A stretch of 64,000 nucleotides of DNA from Calonectria ilicicola (lineage: Eukaryota > Ascomycota > Sordariomycetes > Hypocreales > Nectriaceae): the NCBI GenBank assembly GCA_020809705.1, contig CP085826.1:6262001-6326000 (forward strand), given 5' to 3'. This document shows positions 21,902 through 34,139 of the stretch, one piece after another. Within the stretch, counting starts at the first letter, position 1. Every line of letters begins with the position of its first letter. Under the pieces are notes generated by a model. The model was not told the DNA's origin and ran no database searches. It saw nothing but the letters and a program-made list of their open reading frames with translations. The position numbers were made by a program, and so were the translations under genes.

Positions 21902-24562
21902 TTACATCTTTACCCCCCGGGCACTAACTTCACCCTTCTCACCAATATTAAGCAACACCCGACAATCTGGGCAATACCACTTGGTTGTACGTGCTGGAAT
22001 GTCTGATAACCCCACGCACTCTAAATGGAACCATTCCTGCTTGCAGTTCTGTTTGGTCATTAGTTGCTTGTTTCTGGTTGCGTGTCTGGTTGAGGTTGAG
22101 GAGGCGCTTACGTCGACATTGTCGCACTGAATCATGGTGCCGAAGCTCACTCGGTTGCAGCAACAGTACCGTGGTTCATTGGGATCAATTGGGTTTCCTT
22201 CATCATCCACCTCTTCCATCTCAACCTCACTCTTGTCTTTTCTGGCCCGCGCCTTCTTTCGAGGCGCCGCCTTTCGCTTGCCTACCGCGCTACTCCCGCC
22301 GCTGTTCGTGGTACTAACAACGCCTGGGGCGGGACGCTTCGGCCTCTTGGCCGGTCGCGGCTCTGGGGCGGGTGTATTGCGGGCAGTGCTTGCACGACGT
22401 GGTCGGTCTGCGGCCAACGAGGGCTGTGGCTCCTGGCTCATAGCTTTCCCTCGTGAGCTTGGCCGACGAGGGATGCTGCTCTCCGGTCCAGGCGTTGTCC
22501 CAGGAGTAGCTGCTCGAGAAGAGGATTGCTTAATAATAGGATCAGAGCCAAGGAAGGGAGGTAGGAAGGGCTCGACAACAGTTGGCGTTGGTTGCTGCTG
22601 CGTACGCTTTGCCGCATCGCCGCGCGTCTCTCGCCTTGTGGTCTCACGGGACGGCGTCTCCCGTACCGGAGGCAACACCGGAGTGGATGATTTGCGTCGC
22701 TCTGGTATAGGGAGCGGAACGGGAGTCTCAGCTGGGGGCAGCTTGACGGGAATGGAAGTGGTCACTGTGCTGGTATTAGTCGCACTGGGGGTAGGGGACG
22801 TTGCAGCCCGGCTGGCCATGGACGAGCCTTGGGGCAGGATGGGAATGGGAACAGGGGTTTCAGGATGTGGCACCGCTGTGGGCTCCACGGGTGTTGATAG
22901 CGAGGTCGAGGAGGAAGGGTTTTCTGGGGTTGGTACTTTGCTGTGGTTGAGAGGAGGGCGATGAGGAGGAGGTACAGGCGTCTCTGTCTTTGTACGCTTT
23001 GGTTGGGGTCGAGGTGTGGGTGGTTCTACCGGTTCTTGTGTCTCTGTGACTACTTCGGATTCTGAATCCCTCTTTCGTTTCGAAGACCGTGATGCGGTTC
23101 TTGACTTGCCACCCTTTTGCGCAGCGTCTTTAGGGGCAGCTTCAGAGGCAGCGCCTTGCTTGTTTCCGTTGCTGCCGAGGAACAGCTTGGCCGCCTCTGC
23201 CATCTTCCTCGCTGATTCTTCAGCCTCCTCAGCCGCTTGTTTCGCGAGTGCCTCCCGTTTCAACTTCTTAGCCTCGTTCAGTTTCATTCCCCTATTACTA
23301 GTAGGGACGTCATCGGCGGCTAATGAGTCAACGCTAATCGCTCCGGCAGGTAGCTGGTGGGTTCCAGACTCTTCATCAACCACTGGGGTTGGGATGGTTG
23401 CTGAAAAGGATTTGCCCTCGTCCTCTGCCTTCTTCTTGGCTTCCCGGTATGCTTCCGGACCACGACCGAGAGCCTTGAGTTCTCGAGCAATCATGGTCTC
23501 GCTGGGGGTCCATGTCGCATTCTTCTTCATACGCTTGCGCAACTTGGCAAGTTCATATTGCGTGAGCTGCAACCACGGGGCATCAGGACTTCCTATCACG
23601 GCATTTTCTGGTGGTGGGTTCAATAACGCTGCAGCATTGGCAGCAGCGGCCGCGCTGAGAGCTGGCGTAGGATATGAAACAGGGCGTGCGAGTCGGCTTG
23701 GGGTCTTTTGAGCCTTGTTGTTCACAATCCTGATTCGGGGCTGAGATGCTGGCGTTCGGTGGTTCGGTGCCGGGGTATCGGACTCCTCGTCAGAGCTCAC
23801 GTCGCTGTCATCGGTAAAGGTGTCATATTCGAGATCATAGGGCGCCAGAACTTCGCCTGGGACTATTATCCGAGGGACCTGTTGTCTTTTTGCCTTTTGA
23901 CCCCCTTCGCCGCTAGCCCTAACTCCAACCTTGGCTCGCACATTTTGTGGCGATTTGGGAGCAGCCGGGCTTGTTGGCTCTTCCTTTGGGTAGTTTTCCA
24001 TCATGGCCTGCAGCTTCGCCAGCAAGACCTTGGCCTTGTTATAGTGTCGATGGACATTTTCTGACATTCTCACAGCTTCGGAGTGAGCGTAAATTCGAGA
24101 GTCGACGGCTCGTTCCAGATGCTCTGAGATGTCAGCCCTGAGCTGGACAGGCGTAGGGCGCTCATCGGCAGGAAGCCCGGGCAGCTGGCCCCAGAGTGTC
24201 GTGAGATCATCAACTCTGTGGGAAGCGTCCGAGTAGCTTTGGTCAAGCTTGCTAATGAGAGTCAAGGAGCGCACAATGTCGGATGGCAGGTATTCCGTAA
24301 AGTCTAGGAAATCGGTAACGGTGGTCTGGGCATCCGGATCTGTGCGAGAATCGAGCGATGCAAGGCTGTTGCCGAGCGACTTGGGGTTGGTGTGCGCCAT
24401 CGAGGTCTGGTTCTTGGGAGAGACTGGCTCCATGACGGAATCGATTGCTCCCGATGCTGGTGCTGGTGCGGGTGCGAGTGCGAGTGTGGGCGCGGGCGCT
24501 GGCGCGGTCGCCTCCTGTGGAATGCTGGAGGCGTCGGGTGCCGCCGTCATGTTTTCTGTCAT
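21902..24562 (-). CDS. ING-family PHD-finger chromatin protein
   Basis: Two exons: 24562-22112 and 22048-21902; 865 residues. Residues about 80-200 form the ING N-terminal helical domain ([20 protein letters not shown] ... [20 protein letters not shown]). A long disordered, Pro/Ser/Thr-rich middle follows, with several basic KRKR-type clusters. The C-terminal PHD finger ([18 protein letters not shown] | [14 protein letters not shown] ... KWYCPDC) has its Cys4-His-Cys3 ligands and is split by a 63-nt intron. ING proteins are subunits of histone acetyltransferase or Rpd3-type deacetylase complexes and read H3K4me3 with the PHD; the aromatic-cage Trp is in QEWFH. Which of the yeast trio (YNG1, YNG2, PHO23) it corresponds to is not clear. 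The length far exceeds yeast members (about 220-330 residues). Confidence 0.88.
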   Translation of the reverse strand: MTENMTAAPDASSIPQEATAPAPAPTLALAPAPAPASGAIDSVMEPVSPKNQTSMAHTNPKSLGNSLASLDSRTDPDAQTTVTDFLDFTEYLPSDIVRSLTLISKLDQSYSDASHRVDDLTTLWGQLPGLPADERPTPVQLRADISEHLERAVDSRIYAHSEAVRMSENVHRHYNKAKVLLAKLQAMMENYPKEEPTSPAAPKSPQNVRAKVGVRASGEGGQKAKRQQVPRIIVPGEVLAPYDLEYDTFTDDSDVSSDEESDTPAPNHRTPASQPRIRIVNNKAQKTPSRLARPVSYPTPALSAAAAANAAALLNPPPENAVIGSPDAPWLQLTQYELAKLRKRMKKNATWTPSETMIARELKALGRGPEAYREAKKKAEDEGKSFSATIPTPVVDEESGTHQLPAGAISVDSLAADDVPTSNRGMKLNEAKKLKREALAKQAAEEAEESARKMAEAAKLFLGSNGNKQGAASEAAPKDAAQKGGKSRTASRSSKRKRDSESEVVTETQEPVEPPTPRPQPKRTKTETPVPPPHRPPLNHSKVPTPENPSSSTSLSTPVEPTAVPHPETPVPIPILPQGSSMASRAATSPTPSATNTSTVTTSIPVKLPPAETPVPLPIPERRKSSTPVLPPVRETPSRETTRRETRGDAAKRTQQQPTPTVVEPFLPPFLGSDPIIKQSSSRAATPGTTPGPESSIPRRPSSRGKAMSQEPQPSLAADRPRRASTARNTPAPEPRPAKRPKRPAPGVVSTTNSGGSSAVGKRKAAPRKKARARKDKSEVEMEEVDDEGNPIDPNEPRYCCCNRVSFGTMIQCDNVDVSASSTSTRHATRNKQLMTKQNCKQEWFHLECVGLSDIPARTTKWYCPDCRVLLNIGEKGEVSARGVKM

Positions 24563-26134
24563 TTTTCAGCCTTACGGTGCCGCGCGGCGAAACGCGTTGC
24601 TGAATCATGCGTATCACAAAATGCAAGTCGAGGTGCGACGTGAGTGTCGCTGGCGGCGCGCAGCTTCTGCGGATACTCAGGCGCGTCCCTGGTTCCCGAG
24701 CTGAGCCAGGTACATTGGTGGTCCGTGCACGCATGAGGGGATGTACCAGATGACAGGTCATGTGACATACCTGGGACTATGTCAACTTGGTAAATGCGAA
24801 AAAATAAATAAAAAAGCAATAGAGGAAAACATTGATGCAAAACTCATCTTTGGTCCATTATATCATTCGAGTATCTAGTTAAAATATATTTAAGTTTATA
24901 GATGCTATTTCGTTAAAATTTTATCGAAAATGTTGTTTCCGTCCTGGCTCATCTAATAGAGTAGTCAGGCCTAAGTGGATTTAGCAGATCCGGTTCGCCT
25001 TGGTCGTACCTGGACCAAGGATCTAGTATTATTTCCAATTCGCTAACTAGGTGCTTTTTATGGGGGAATTACATAGAGCTTGCATAGGGCATGTTGATGT
25101 CTGTGCTCGTTCAACAACCCCTCCAAAATTTCTATGGTTAATCTGGTTTAGAGATCTTATTCTCCAGCCAAGACCGTGTATCCTCCAAGCTCGTCAGTGA
25201 TTGATCCATGCATTTTCAATGAAAGCTTGGGGTAGCTTACACCAACAACTCAGAATCTAAGACGATAAACTCTGAAGCTTATCATTCACACCTAACTCTG
25301 TTATCATTGCTCGAGAACAGGTACATGTTCCCTCCGACAAATATTCCGATTCTGCATGATTCAATATCACCGCCTCGACGTACCACCCGGCACATTGCTC
25401 ATCCCGACAACCTAAGTAGTCCAGACACGCTCTCAACCATCTTTGCCTGCATATTTTGTGGGTCCTCTCGCTTGCAGATGTCAAATGGGTGATCCTCTCC
25501 TCAATGTTTGTGACAACTGCATCATAGTGGTATCTCATCACATAATGGCATCATGATTCAGTCCAACTCCGTTTGAGCCCATAATTCAACCAATTGCATA
25601 GGTACAGTGGCAAGCGGTGAGCTGAAGATAATGCGCTGGCATCGGAATAGAAATTAAGTGCCCATGATATCCCTGTGCTTTGAAGCCGTGTTACGGAAGA
25701 TACTCGTCGGCATCGGGGTAGTCAGCCGAGACTTCCCGGTCCCGAGCGCCAATGCGATCACATTACCGATCGCAATGACCATGTCGGTATTGCCTTCGCT
25801 TGCCGAGGAACCTGCGAATTTCGGAAGCAAGGTCGTGAATGAGCTACTCACGTCTAGGCCAGGGTTCTTGGCTACAAGATTGAAAATGGAAGCCTGGATC
25901 TCAGATCTAGATACAGAGGACTCGAGAGTCCTTGGGGATGAAGTATGGATTTGGGTCCGGTATTCTGGGAAGTCACTTGTATTCACAATAAGCGTAAACA
26001 ACTGTGCGTTCATTCAGATGATGAAAAAATCGGGATCAATTGTAAATTTTTTGGGTATTAATATTTGGTTATTTCTTTGTCCAAGCATCATCCATCTGCA
26101 CTTTTCCAATTCCTTCAAGATTGATGATGTCGTT
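24563..26134. other. Intergenic with one ambiguous open segment
   Basis: The left end is the ING-gene promoter; then a tract of AT-rich DNA. Between about 25,654 and 26,173 both strands stay open for over 110 codons: plus 25658-26173 and minus 26013-25654. Neither translation shows a domain I recognise, and no intron signals tie either frame to a larger gene. A small unknown gene or a remnant is possible; the right end may just be the 3' flank of TPI1. Confidence 0.35.
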
Positions 26135-27231
26135 CTAGTTGCTGACCTTGGCGTTGATAATGGTGTGGACTAGAGAGGGGAAAGGTCAATGAATGATCAC
26201 TAAAGTTTAGTACAGAGCAAGGATGACTTACAAGCGGGCTTGAGGGAAGCACCACCGACAAGGAAACCGTCAATGTCGTCCTCCTTGCCGAGCTCGACGC
26301 AGTTCTTATCGCTGACACTGCCACCGTAAAGAATGCGGGTCTCATCGGCAATCTGGGAGCCGATGGCGCGGAGGAAGTTGCGGATGACCTTGTGAACCTC
26401 CTGGGCCTGCTCAGTGGTGGCGACCTTGCCGGTACCAATAGCCCAGATGGGCTCGTAGGCAATGACAATCTTCTTCCAGTCCTTGGGCTCAAGCTTGGAC
26501 TTGAGAGCCTCGAGCTGTGCGGTAACGACATCGTTGGTCTTGCCGGCCTCACGAACCTCGAGCGACTCTCCGCAGCACCAGATGACCTTCAGGCCCTTGT
26601 CGACGGCAGCCTTGGTCTTGGCGGTGACAATCTCGTCAGTCTCGCCGAGGATGGTGCGGCGCTCAGAGTGACCGAGGATGACCCAGTTAATGTTGCTGTC
26701 GAGAAGCATATCGGCGGAAATCTCGCCAGTGAGAGCGCCATTGGGCTTGTCGGAGACGTTCTGAGCGGCGACCTCGATATCCGAGGGAAGTCTCTCGCGG
26801 ACCTCCCTGAGGTAAAGGTAAGGAGGTGCAACGACGACCTCTACGATCGCTGTTAGTGCATCTCAAAGGTGCGGGCTGAAAATGCATGGAGGTGAATGGG
26901 TGGCGATGAGGAGGGGTTGGGATGGCATGAGGGGTTCACCACTCCGTTTTTGGGGCTGCGCGATGGCGGGGTACTGGGGAGCTCGGGAATCAATGTACAT
27001 ACCAGTATCGTGGTCGCGGTTGGAGAAGTGGTTGATGCCGTCGATGATCTCCCGGATCTGATCCGTGGAGCCGTTCCTGTGAGAAGAGAAATTGTGAGCG
27101 CATGTTGGGAGGCATCACATCGTGAGGCTTTTTGCTTCAATTCTAGAGTGGAGGGGAGCTATGGCCTGAGCACAGCATGGTGGGGGAGCTTACATCTTGA
27201 AGTTACCACCAACGAGGAATCTGCGAGACAT
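26135..27231 (-). CDS. TPI1: Triose-phosphate isomerase
   Basis: Four exons: 27231-27194, 27076-27003, 26840-26232 and 26169-26135; exactly 251 residues, the usual length. It interconverts dihydroxyacetone phosphate and glyceraldehyde 3-phosphate in cytosolic glycolysis. The active-site Lys is in NFKMN (split by intron 1), the catalytic His in GHSERR, and the catalytic Glu in AYEPIWAIGTGK, which continues into flexible loop 6. The phosphate-binding YGGSVS and GGASLK motifs are present. The last exon is only 35 nt and encodes the terminal HTIINAKVSN. A CT-rich block upstream of the start is typical of highly expressed fungal glycolytic genes. Confidence 0.97.
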
Positions 27232-27352
27232 GATGGGCAATTGGGGGCGAAGCCGAAAAAAAAAAAATTGAATAGAAGCGGTACGCAAGAAAACAAGGGT
27301 GAAAGATGCAGGCGAGGTGCAAGTGAGATGTAGGTGGAAAGTAAAGTCTGGC

Positions 27353-27374
27353 TGGAGGAGGAGGAGGAGGAGAA
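27353..27374 (-). promoter_or_regulatory. CT-rich block upstream of TPI1
   Basis: On the TPI1 strand this is a run of CTC repeats about 120 bp before the ATG, followed by a T-run (near 27,258-27,270). Pyrimidine-rich blocks of this kind commonly precede transcription starts of strongly expressed filamentous-fungal genes. Confidence 0.55.
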
Positions 27375-28486
27375 GTAGGAGGCAGTACTGAACCGTTACT
27401 AAGGTGGTGGTGTCACAAACGCGGGAACCTTGACAACCGCTGGCATGTAAGTCATGTGATGAATGGCCTGTCGTCCAAGCTGTATAGAGCTGCACCCTGG
27501 CGAGTGCTTGGCCTGCGAAGGGGGGCATGATCCCATCCAATCTTGTTACGACACCATATGTTATAATTAGTTGGCCATCTTGATAAAGCCTTGGCCAGGC
27601 CTTGACCAATGCTACGTGAAGACACGCGATTGTTCAAACACTCGTAGCCGCAACAACCTAGAGATGATTCATGGGGCAGCTGAGAACCATGTTCCGCGTG
27701 AATGGTCAGGATTGTCGTCATCCGATTATGATGGTGCACTCATGTAACCATGCATCCTCATCTGTTGGGATTTATCTGTTTGTTTTGCGGGTTTCTGATC
27801 TGGTCTGCTCTTTTTGGTTTTGTTTTTTTTATTCCTTCTTCCAATTCTTTTTTCCTCCTCAACCTCAAAAATATAATGTGCTCACCCGATTTGGGTTAAA
27901 ATCTACGGTATCGTCCAGAGGCAGAAAGTGGACGTTACCTAACCCCAACCCAGCAACAATCTCCGTTGTCAGTCTCCACGCGCGCGCGCGGGTGGTGCTC
28001 TGAGGACTCGACGCAGACCGAACCCCCCGTCAGCAAGCGAAGCTCGGTGTGCGTTAATCCATCATGTCATACTTTTTAGGTGCCTGGAAAATTCTCCCGA
28101 GACCCCGTCATGAGCAGGGGTTCAGTTTAGACCATGACGGTCGATCCGGCCCCCATCTCAGTAGCATCCCCGCATCGTCATAATTCAGCCCAGAGGTGGA
28201 GACTCAATCTGTGCTATCTGCTTCAGCAAGGCAAATTCCAATTTCAACATGTTGATATTCTTGCTATACAATAGAGCCAAGTCGCTCGTCTATCCAGTCA
28301 TGACGCCTTCTCCCGTGCTAATCTAACAGTCCTGCCGTTTGTCGTAATACAATGCTTCCTGAGTCATACCGCCTCATGAAAATGAAATGGCGTCTTGGCC
28401 AATCTGCCTCGCCAGAGTCTAACAATATGTCCCTAAATTCCCTCACAAAAAGAAAAAAAGAAAAGCGCACTGGTCTCTATGCAAAG
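27375..28486. other. Intergenic between TPI1 and bactofilin-like gene
   Basis: The left part is TPI1 promoter and the right part the 3' flank of the bactofilin-like gene. A T-rich tract lies near 27,820-27,860 and a CG-alternating run near 27,980. No gene is visible. Confidence 0.5.
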
Positions 28487-29158
28487 TTACCAGTCCCAGT
28501 CTGCCGCCTGCTCTCTCATGACGACGGCCCCCGCGACCTGCTCAGACTCAGCTGCGTAGTACCCAGAGTCGCGGCCGATGAGCGTCAGCGATCCGTAGAC
28601 AACCAGTCTTCTGCATTTTCTAATGGCACATGGTCAGCACACAATCTCCGAGGCATCAAGAGTGTTGCGTAATACATACAAATAACCTGTGATGCTGACG
28701 TTTCCGTAAATTTCCAAGTCTGTTCCTTCCATGGTGCCCTCGATCTTGAGCTTGCCAGTGCCCTTGATCTTATCACTGCAATGATGTCAGCTAGGACTCT
28801 TTTTTTATTCAACTTGAAATAGGACTAGGTGGATACTAACTTGGCAACCAAGTAGCCAACGACAATGATGTTTCCGTAAGCCTTGATCTTTCCACTGGAA
28901 GTCACAGTTAGCGAGTGAAATCTGATGAAGAGGGGTGTGGGTTTCAACATACTCGCAGCTCACGCTGCCATTCACGCCAATGTCTCCATAAGCATCGATC
29001 TTCTCCCTGACAACAACGTCTCCAATGAGGTTAATGTGGCTGCCAGACTTGACAGAGCCAACAACCTCAATGGGTCCCTGCAGGTCGATCTGGTGGTCAC
29101 TTCGAATGCTTCTGGACTGGGTGAAGACGGGGGCGCTTGAAGTGTAGCAGTAAGACAT
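28487..29158 (-). CDS. Bactofilin-like polymer-forming protein
   Basis: Four exons: 29158-28953, 28894-28841, 28775-28680 and 28610-28487; 159 residues. After a Ser-rich leader of about 20 residues the protein is a short-period beta-helix repeat: QIDLQGPIEVVGSVKSGSHI, INLIGDVVVREKIDAYGDIG, KIKAYGNIIVVGYLVA, KIKGTGKLKIEGTMEGTDLE and IYGNVSITGYLRLVVYGSLT. This is the bactofilin fold (DUF583), known in bacteria as a self-assembling cytoskeletal filament and found sporadically in fungi. No signal peptide or membrane segment. Introns fall between repeat turns. The third donor is taken at GTATGT (28679), since the earlier GTTATT would break the last repeat. Confidence 0.8.
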
Positions 29159-31716
29159 GTTGGTGTTGTTGATAATTTGATAGGATGAGAGTTGATATCT
29201 GGAAGGTAGTTGGTTTGTGTGTTGGTTCAGAACGTTTATGTTGGTCTGAATATCTTTGAGTGTTTGATGCAGAATGGCGTCCTCAGGAGAATCAAGTCTA
29301 TCTTATACTTGATCTTATCCCATGGGAATGAAGGCCCCAGTCGCTGTGTGCGAACTGCAGTAGCTCAGCCATAAGGCTCACCTCGAAGAACCAGAGCCAC
29401 CCATTACTCACATCGAATAGGCACGAGACCCTTTACCTTGTCACCATGCCAGGGACATAATGAGGCATTGTATGCACGAACGGGAAACGAGGCAAGACAG
29501 GACGAAAGGGAAAACAACTCGACCGCCCTGCTTGCGGGGATCTCTCTCGTGGAGCTTTCCACTTTGGAATACAAAGCAATAAAATTCTGGAGCCCCGAAA
29601 TGGGTCGTTGATGTTAAACCTGGTTCACGACAAGGCGATTTCATATCTCGGTCTAGCGCCCCCCTCTCAACGACCCGGTTTCTCAATGCCGCTCCGTCAT
29701 CTGCGCGCTCTCTAGGCGCCAGAGGGACATTTTCAGGCCTAGAGGAAAGCATATTGTAGGACAAAAACGAACAAGGGACAAGGCAGCCTCGACATACACT
29801 TGCATCCATCAACTCGCGCTTGCGTCTAGGGATAGGCACACGCCCACCACCACCCACAGCTAGAACGTCGGCCACAAGGGCGAGGCATAGCCAGCGGAGA
29901 GCGCGTCCAATTGCATGGCAAAAGATGGCCCCAGTCCCCCCCACTAAACAGGACTGACTGGTTCTTGGCCTGGACGCCTCGTTGAAAAGGTAGGACGAGG
30001 GGGTGAGGGTTGAGTGTGGCCGTACAGCTCGCCTTGTGCCCGTGTCTGCGAGTGCTTGTAAGTGCCTGCTTGCCGGAGCTGTCATTGCCTAAAGCAGTGT
30101 GCGGCTGGCTAGCGGAACACGGGTCCATGCTGGGGCAGAAACAGGCGGAAGCTAGGTTTGCAGACAGCGCGCAACAGGGATTCTTGACTCCTCAAGGGGC
30201 GCAGTTGCAGTATCCCGCGTAGCGTGAATAAGTGAAGCAAGCCAAGTTTTCCGTCTCCCAATTAGGCAGAGACAGACGCAGAGGGTTGGCAACTCTCTAC
30301 ACAACCCATGCGAGTCAGCAGCGTGTTGCAGCCCTTTCCCACCCTCCATTGCCCCTCCATTGCCCTGCTGTCGCTCTCTCTGCTCCTGCACAACTACCAG
30401 GCGCCTGGGTTCTATGTCACGCAGCTGCGAGTTGCCTCTGGTTGGACAAAGGGCCCCATCGCAATGGTCCACTCTCCACACACAGCCGCAAGCTCGCCCG
30501 GGGCGCCTGCATCGTGGATGGAACCATCTCCCTCCATCTTTTTTCTTTTTTTTTGTTACTACTATCGACGCGCTAAACCTGCGCATGCTTTTGATCTAAT
30601 GCACCACTGACTGACTCCCTCGCGCCTGTCCGCTCCGTGTCCGTCAGTCGGAATATCTCCCCCATCATGCCCCCCTCCCAATCACACCCACACCAGCAAA
30701 ACCAAAGCCCGAACCAAGACGCCTGATGATTGCACCTCTCCCACACTTTCCCAGCCCTACGGCAGCCGCCCTTCAACCTCAAGCAAGCCACCCGGTCCAG
30801 TCTTGGCGAAACTTCTAAATTTGTTTCACCTCGTCCCAAAGCATGCCGCGCCAACGCCCAAAGCGTCATCACTCACTTACACATTCCTAGAAACTCCCTA
30901 TGTATTCCGGGTCACGCTCTTCTGCTGCAAAACACCGCCCATCACCATGGCCCTCCCTCTCTCTGCCTTGCACCCACGGCTGCCTTGAGCATTTCCAGGC
31001 ATGCCAGGCAGGGCTCGTCTCATAAACCACATGGAGATCAACGCCAAAATGACCGGGGTCATGCACAGCGCGCCCAGCATGCCTGTTCAATCCCCCACCC
31101 ACTCGCTCTTGGCGAATCAGGCTTCCGGGGGCTCAGTGATCCTGCCATTGATCAATGAATGGGTCATCATCCTCTCTTACCCGTGATTTCCCTCGGGTCA
31201 TTATTGCAACGACCACTGGGACATGCCGCTATGGTTTCTAAATCCGTACACGACACTGATAGCGAGCACCATTCAACACTCTTCCTCTCCGCATCATTAG
31301 CCATGTTACATTTGTAACTATATATGGTGAACAAAAAAAGACGAAAAAAGCTAAAGTGTCTAGACGCCAGTCCCCTCCCTATGCTCCTCTCCTCCAGATG
31401 ACGGAGACAACCCTGGTAAGCCTCATTCCCGAGTAGCCAAGAGTCATCATGGGGTTAAGTCGAAACCGAATGACCAAACCAGATAAGAACCAATTCGAAA
31501 AAGAAAACACCTCCCGGCCTGACCGCGCCATATTGATGCCGTTTCCAATGCCTCCTTCGCCCAGGGACCTAACTTATTTCATCCCAATTGCTCCATCTTA
31601 CACAGGGCGTGATACCCGTCTCGCCGACCCGAACCCCCGGTCCCAACCCCCGGCCTGCTTCAATGTAACGCCATTCAATATGTCGCAAGGCTGATTGCTT
31701 TGACGGCATCAAGCCA
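29159..31716. other. Intergenic region, no recognisable gene
   Basis: About 2.5 kb between the start of the bactofilin-like gene and the 3' end of a membrane-protein gene. Pyrimidine-rich tracts and several overlapping short frames on both strands show no domain. The bactofilin-like gene therefore has a long upstream region. Confidence 0.5.
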
Positions 31717-32918
31717 TCACACACCATCACCGACAACGCCCAGTCCCACGCCCGTGCATAGGGCTGCAAACGCCCAGACGCCCGCATATACCGCGGCACC
31801 TACCGACTCTACACCGTACACCGTCATGAAGCTGGCGAGGTAGGTGTTGATGGCGGACACGGCCACGGCCACCGCCGTCCGCCGGATCACAACCTTGGTC
31901 TTGGCAGTGTAGCCCCAGACGTTCCACCACACTGTCTCTCCCAAGGACGCCTCGACGGGGTCAAAGGCTGCCACCTTGTCGTCCTCCTTGACGTGACCAG
32001 TAGTTGCGAAGGGTGCAAAGATGAAAGTGCTAGCGGCGGCTCCGAAGATGACCGTCACGGGAAGGATGGCACCGTAAGAGGCAGCATAAGCAGGCTCGAC
32101 GGTGGGTAGGTTAGAAAAGTAGATGACGAGGATGCGAGGGAGCAAGAAGCGCAACGATAGGACCAGGACGACCGTGTAGATGCCTGTTGACAGCGCAGCC
32201 GTGTATAGCTGAAGCGCCACGTCGAGGAGTTCGGGGTTGGGCAGCTTAGCCGCGGCTGAAGGGGTGTGGACGGCGGAGAGTGGGCGGAGCAGAAAGAAGG
32301 GAACGGCAACAGAGATGATGTCAATCAGCAGCGCCGACAAGGCCGTTGAATAACTAAGCCCGTAAAAGGTCGAGAGGAGGTAAAACTGTCCGCTGTGTTA
32401 GTCTCTCTCTTCACACCACGAATCTCTCCTCTTCAGAGGCGGGGTAAAACTGACGTGAGGGCCATGCGATAGCAGGTCCAGCATGGCTACATCCAAGCTA
32501 TCAAGCTTGCCAAACCACCCGACTGCGAGTTCAACTCTGTCCAGGCCATCTTGTCAGCGTCCCAAGCAAGCGCAGCATCAACTTCGGGTCAGACTTACAC
32601 TCTCCACCCTGCCAACAAGCCCACCTCGTGCAGGTTATCTTGGCTGCGACTGACGCTGGCGAGCTCTCCTTTCGTCACCTCGGCCAGCAAGCTGTAACCA
32701 AGGCTCGCGATGACGAAGCTGAGGACCGTCGCGAGTGGGAACTGCACCGCGGCGGGCAGCGCCGAGCGTCTGGTCGGCGACGGTGCCGACGACTTCTCGT
32801 CATCGACGGGAGCGGCGACGTGATCAACGGGCGCTGGAACTGGGGCCGAAACCGGGGCCACCTCATCGTCTTCTGCGCCGGCCGGCTGCGCAGCAACTCG
32901 TCTCTGTACTGTCGACAT
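31717..32918 (-). CDS. Unrecognised polytopic membrane protein with acidic N-terminal tail
   Basis: Three exons: 32918-32599, 32536-32455 and 32385-31717; 356 residues, starting MSTVQRRVAAQ. A hydrophilic Ala/Pro/Asp-rich tail of about 55 residues precedes the first membrane helix (AAVQFPLATVLSFVIASLGY). Further hydrophobic segments are ALSALLIDIISVAVPFFLL, GIYTVVLVLSLRFLLPRILV, ILPVTVIFGAAASTFIFAPF, RTAVAVAVSAINTYLASFMT and VGAAVYAGVWAFAALCTGVG. About six membrane passes are likely, and no cleavable signal. I recognise no family; introns join in phase and the whole reads as one protein. Confidence 0.7.
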
Positions 32919-34139
32919 GTTGGATCTCTTCTGAGCACGCGACGCGCAGGCAGAAGATGTGGGTAAGGGGGCGGGCAAGCAAGCAAAGTTCGCGGCTAAA
33001 ACCAGTAAAAGAGCGACAGCCTATGCGCTTTGCGATGCAGCAAACAAGCACCACGGAGCGGATCAACACAAAGAAGCAAACGGTCGGTTGTGTTGCGACA
33101 CCAAACTAGATAGATAAGCGGCGGATGGGCGGGGGTCCCGTCCGGACCGCCAGTGTTTTGCGGGAGAGCTCCAGTGGGGACAATGGTGACGTCGCCGGTC
33201 GCTACAGAAACACTCCACAGCCTGTGGGACAGCCTGTGAGCAACACGAACAGCGCCTGGTATTCCCATCTCCTCCCCCCCAAAATAGCACCGCAGGCAGG
33301 TCCATCGGGCATCCCCACTCTGCTCTGGACCGCACTAGCTCCTCACGATGCGAATTTTTTTCATTGCTTTTTCTCTTCTTCTTCGTCTCCGCCAGGCTTG
33401 TGTAAAATGTTTTCATCCCCCTTAATAGGACGAGCAATCGGCCATCGCGCCGCCGCTGCAATTTTTACTTTGGCATCCATCTCTGAGCCAGGTGTTTTTT
33501 TTCAACGCGTCCATGTGCTTGGTGTGACCTCGTTCGTGTGGTGCGGATAAAAATGGCTAAGCCTCTTTGCTATCTAACCCTCATACTCGCTGCCACAAAC
33601 CTCCAGTCTGCCTCCCATTTGAGACACACTTGAGCTCTTTGCTGTCTCACCTTCGCCATCCTGTCCGCCCTCGCAAAACAATCCATCTGCCATACTTCGT
33701 ACTACTTCGTACAATCGATGGCTTCCCCAGCTGTCCAGCCAAAGTCTCAAAGTTACACCTGCATGTGAGACTAACTTTGTCTTTCATCATCATGCCTTTT
33801 CATTGATAAGGTAGGTATTTATTTGGGCGCCCGCTCGACGCCTCCCCGAATCTTCACTTTAACCTCGTGGTGATGCAATCTCATCTGCTTCTCGTCAAAC
33901 CTCGATGTGAGTGACGCAGATGGGCCCTCCACTCTTCGGTGCTGAAGATCGGTGGCGGAGCTGGACCACCTCATACAGTCACGATATATCGTGATACATA
34001 TAAAAAAAAAAAAGATAACACGCCTGTCCTTCAACGTCGCCCAAAAATTCCAACTCCAGAGCCAACGTACCTGACCCAAGAGATATATACTCCGTCCCAA
34101 TCGTTATAAAAATAAATCCAGGTATTGATATGCAGTCAA
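32919..34139. other. Intergenic
   Basis: Upstream region of the membrane-protein gene followed by the 3' flank of the C2H2 gene. A T-run lies at 33,487-33,502 and an A-run near 34,000. No gene is seen. Confidence 0.5.

Noticed and set aside
22134..22964. 276-codon plus-strand frame opposite the ING gene
   Set aside because: Antisense of a Pro/Ser/Thr-rich coding region; the other strand carries clear ING and PHD domains.
29441..30085. 214-codon minus-strand frame in an intergenic stretch
   Set aside because: No domain, no splice or start support, and overlapping frames on both strands; typical of GC-rich noncoding DNA.
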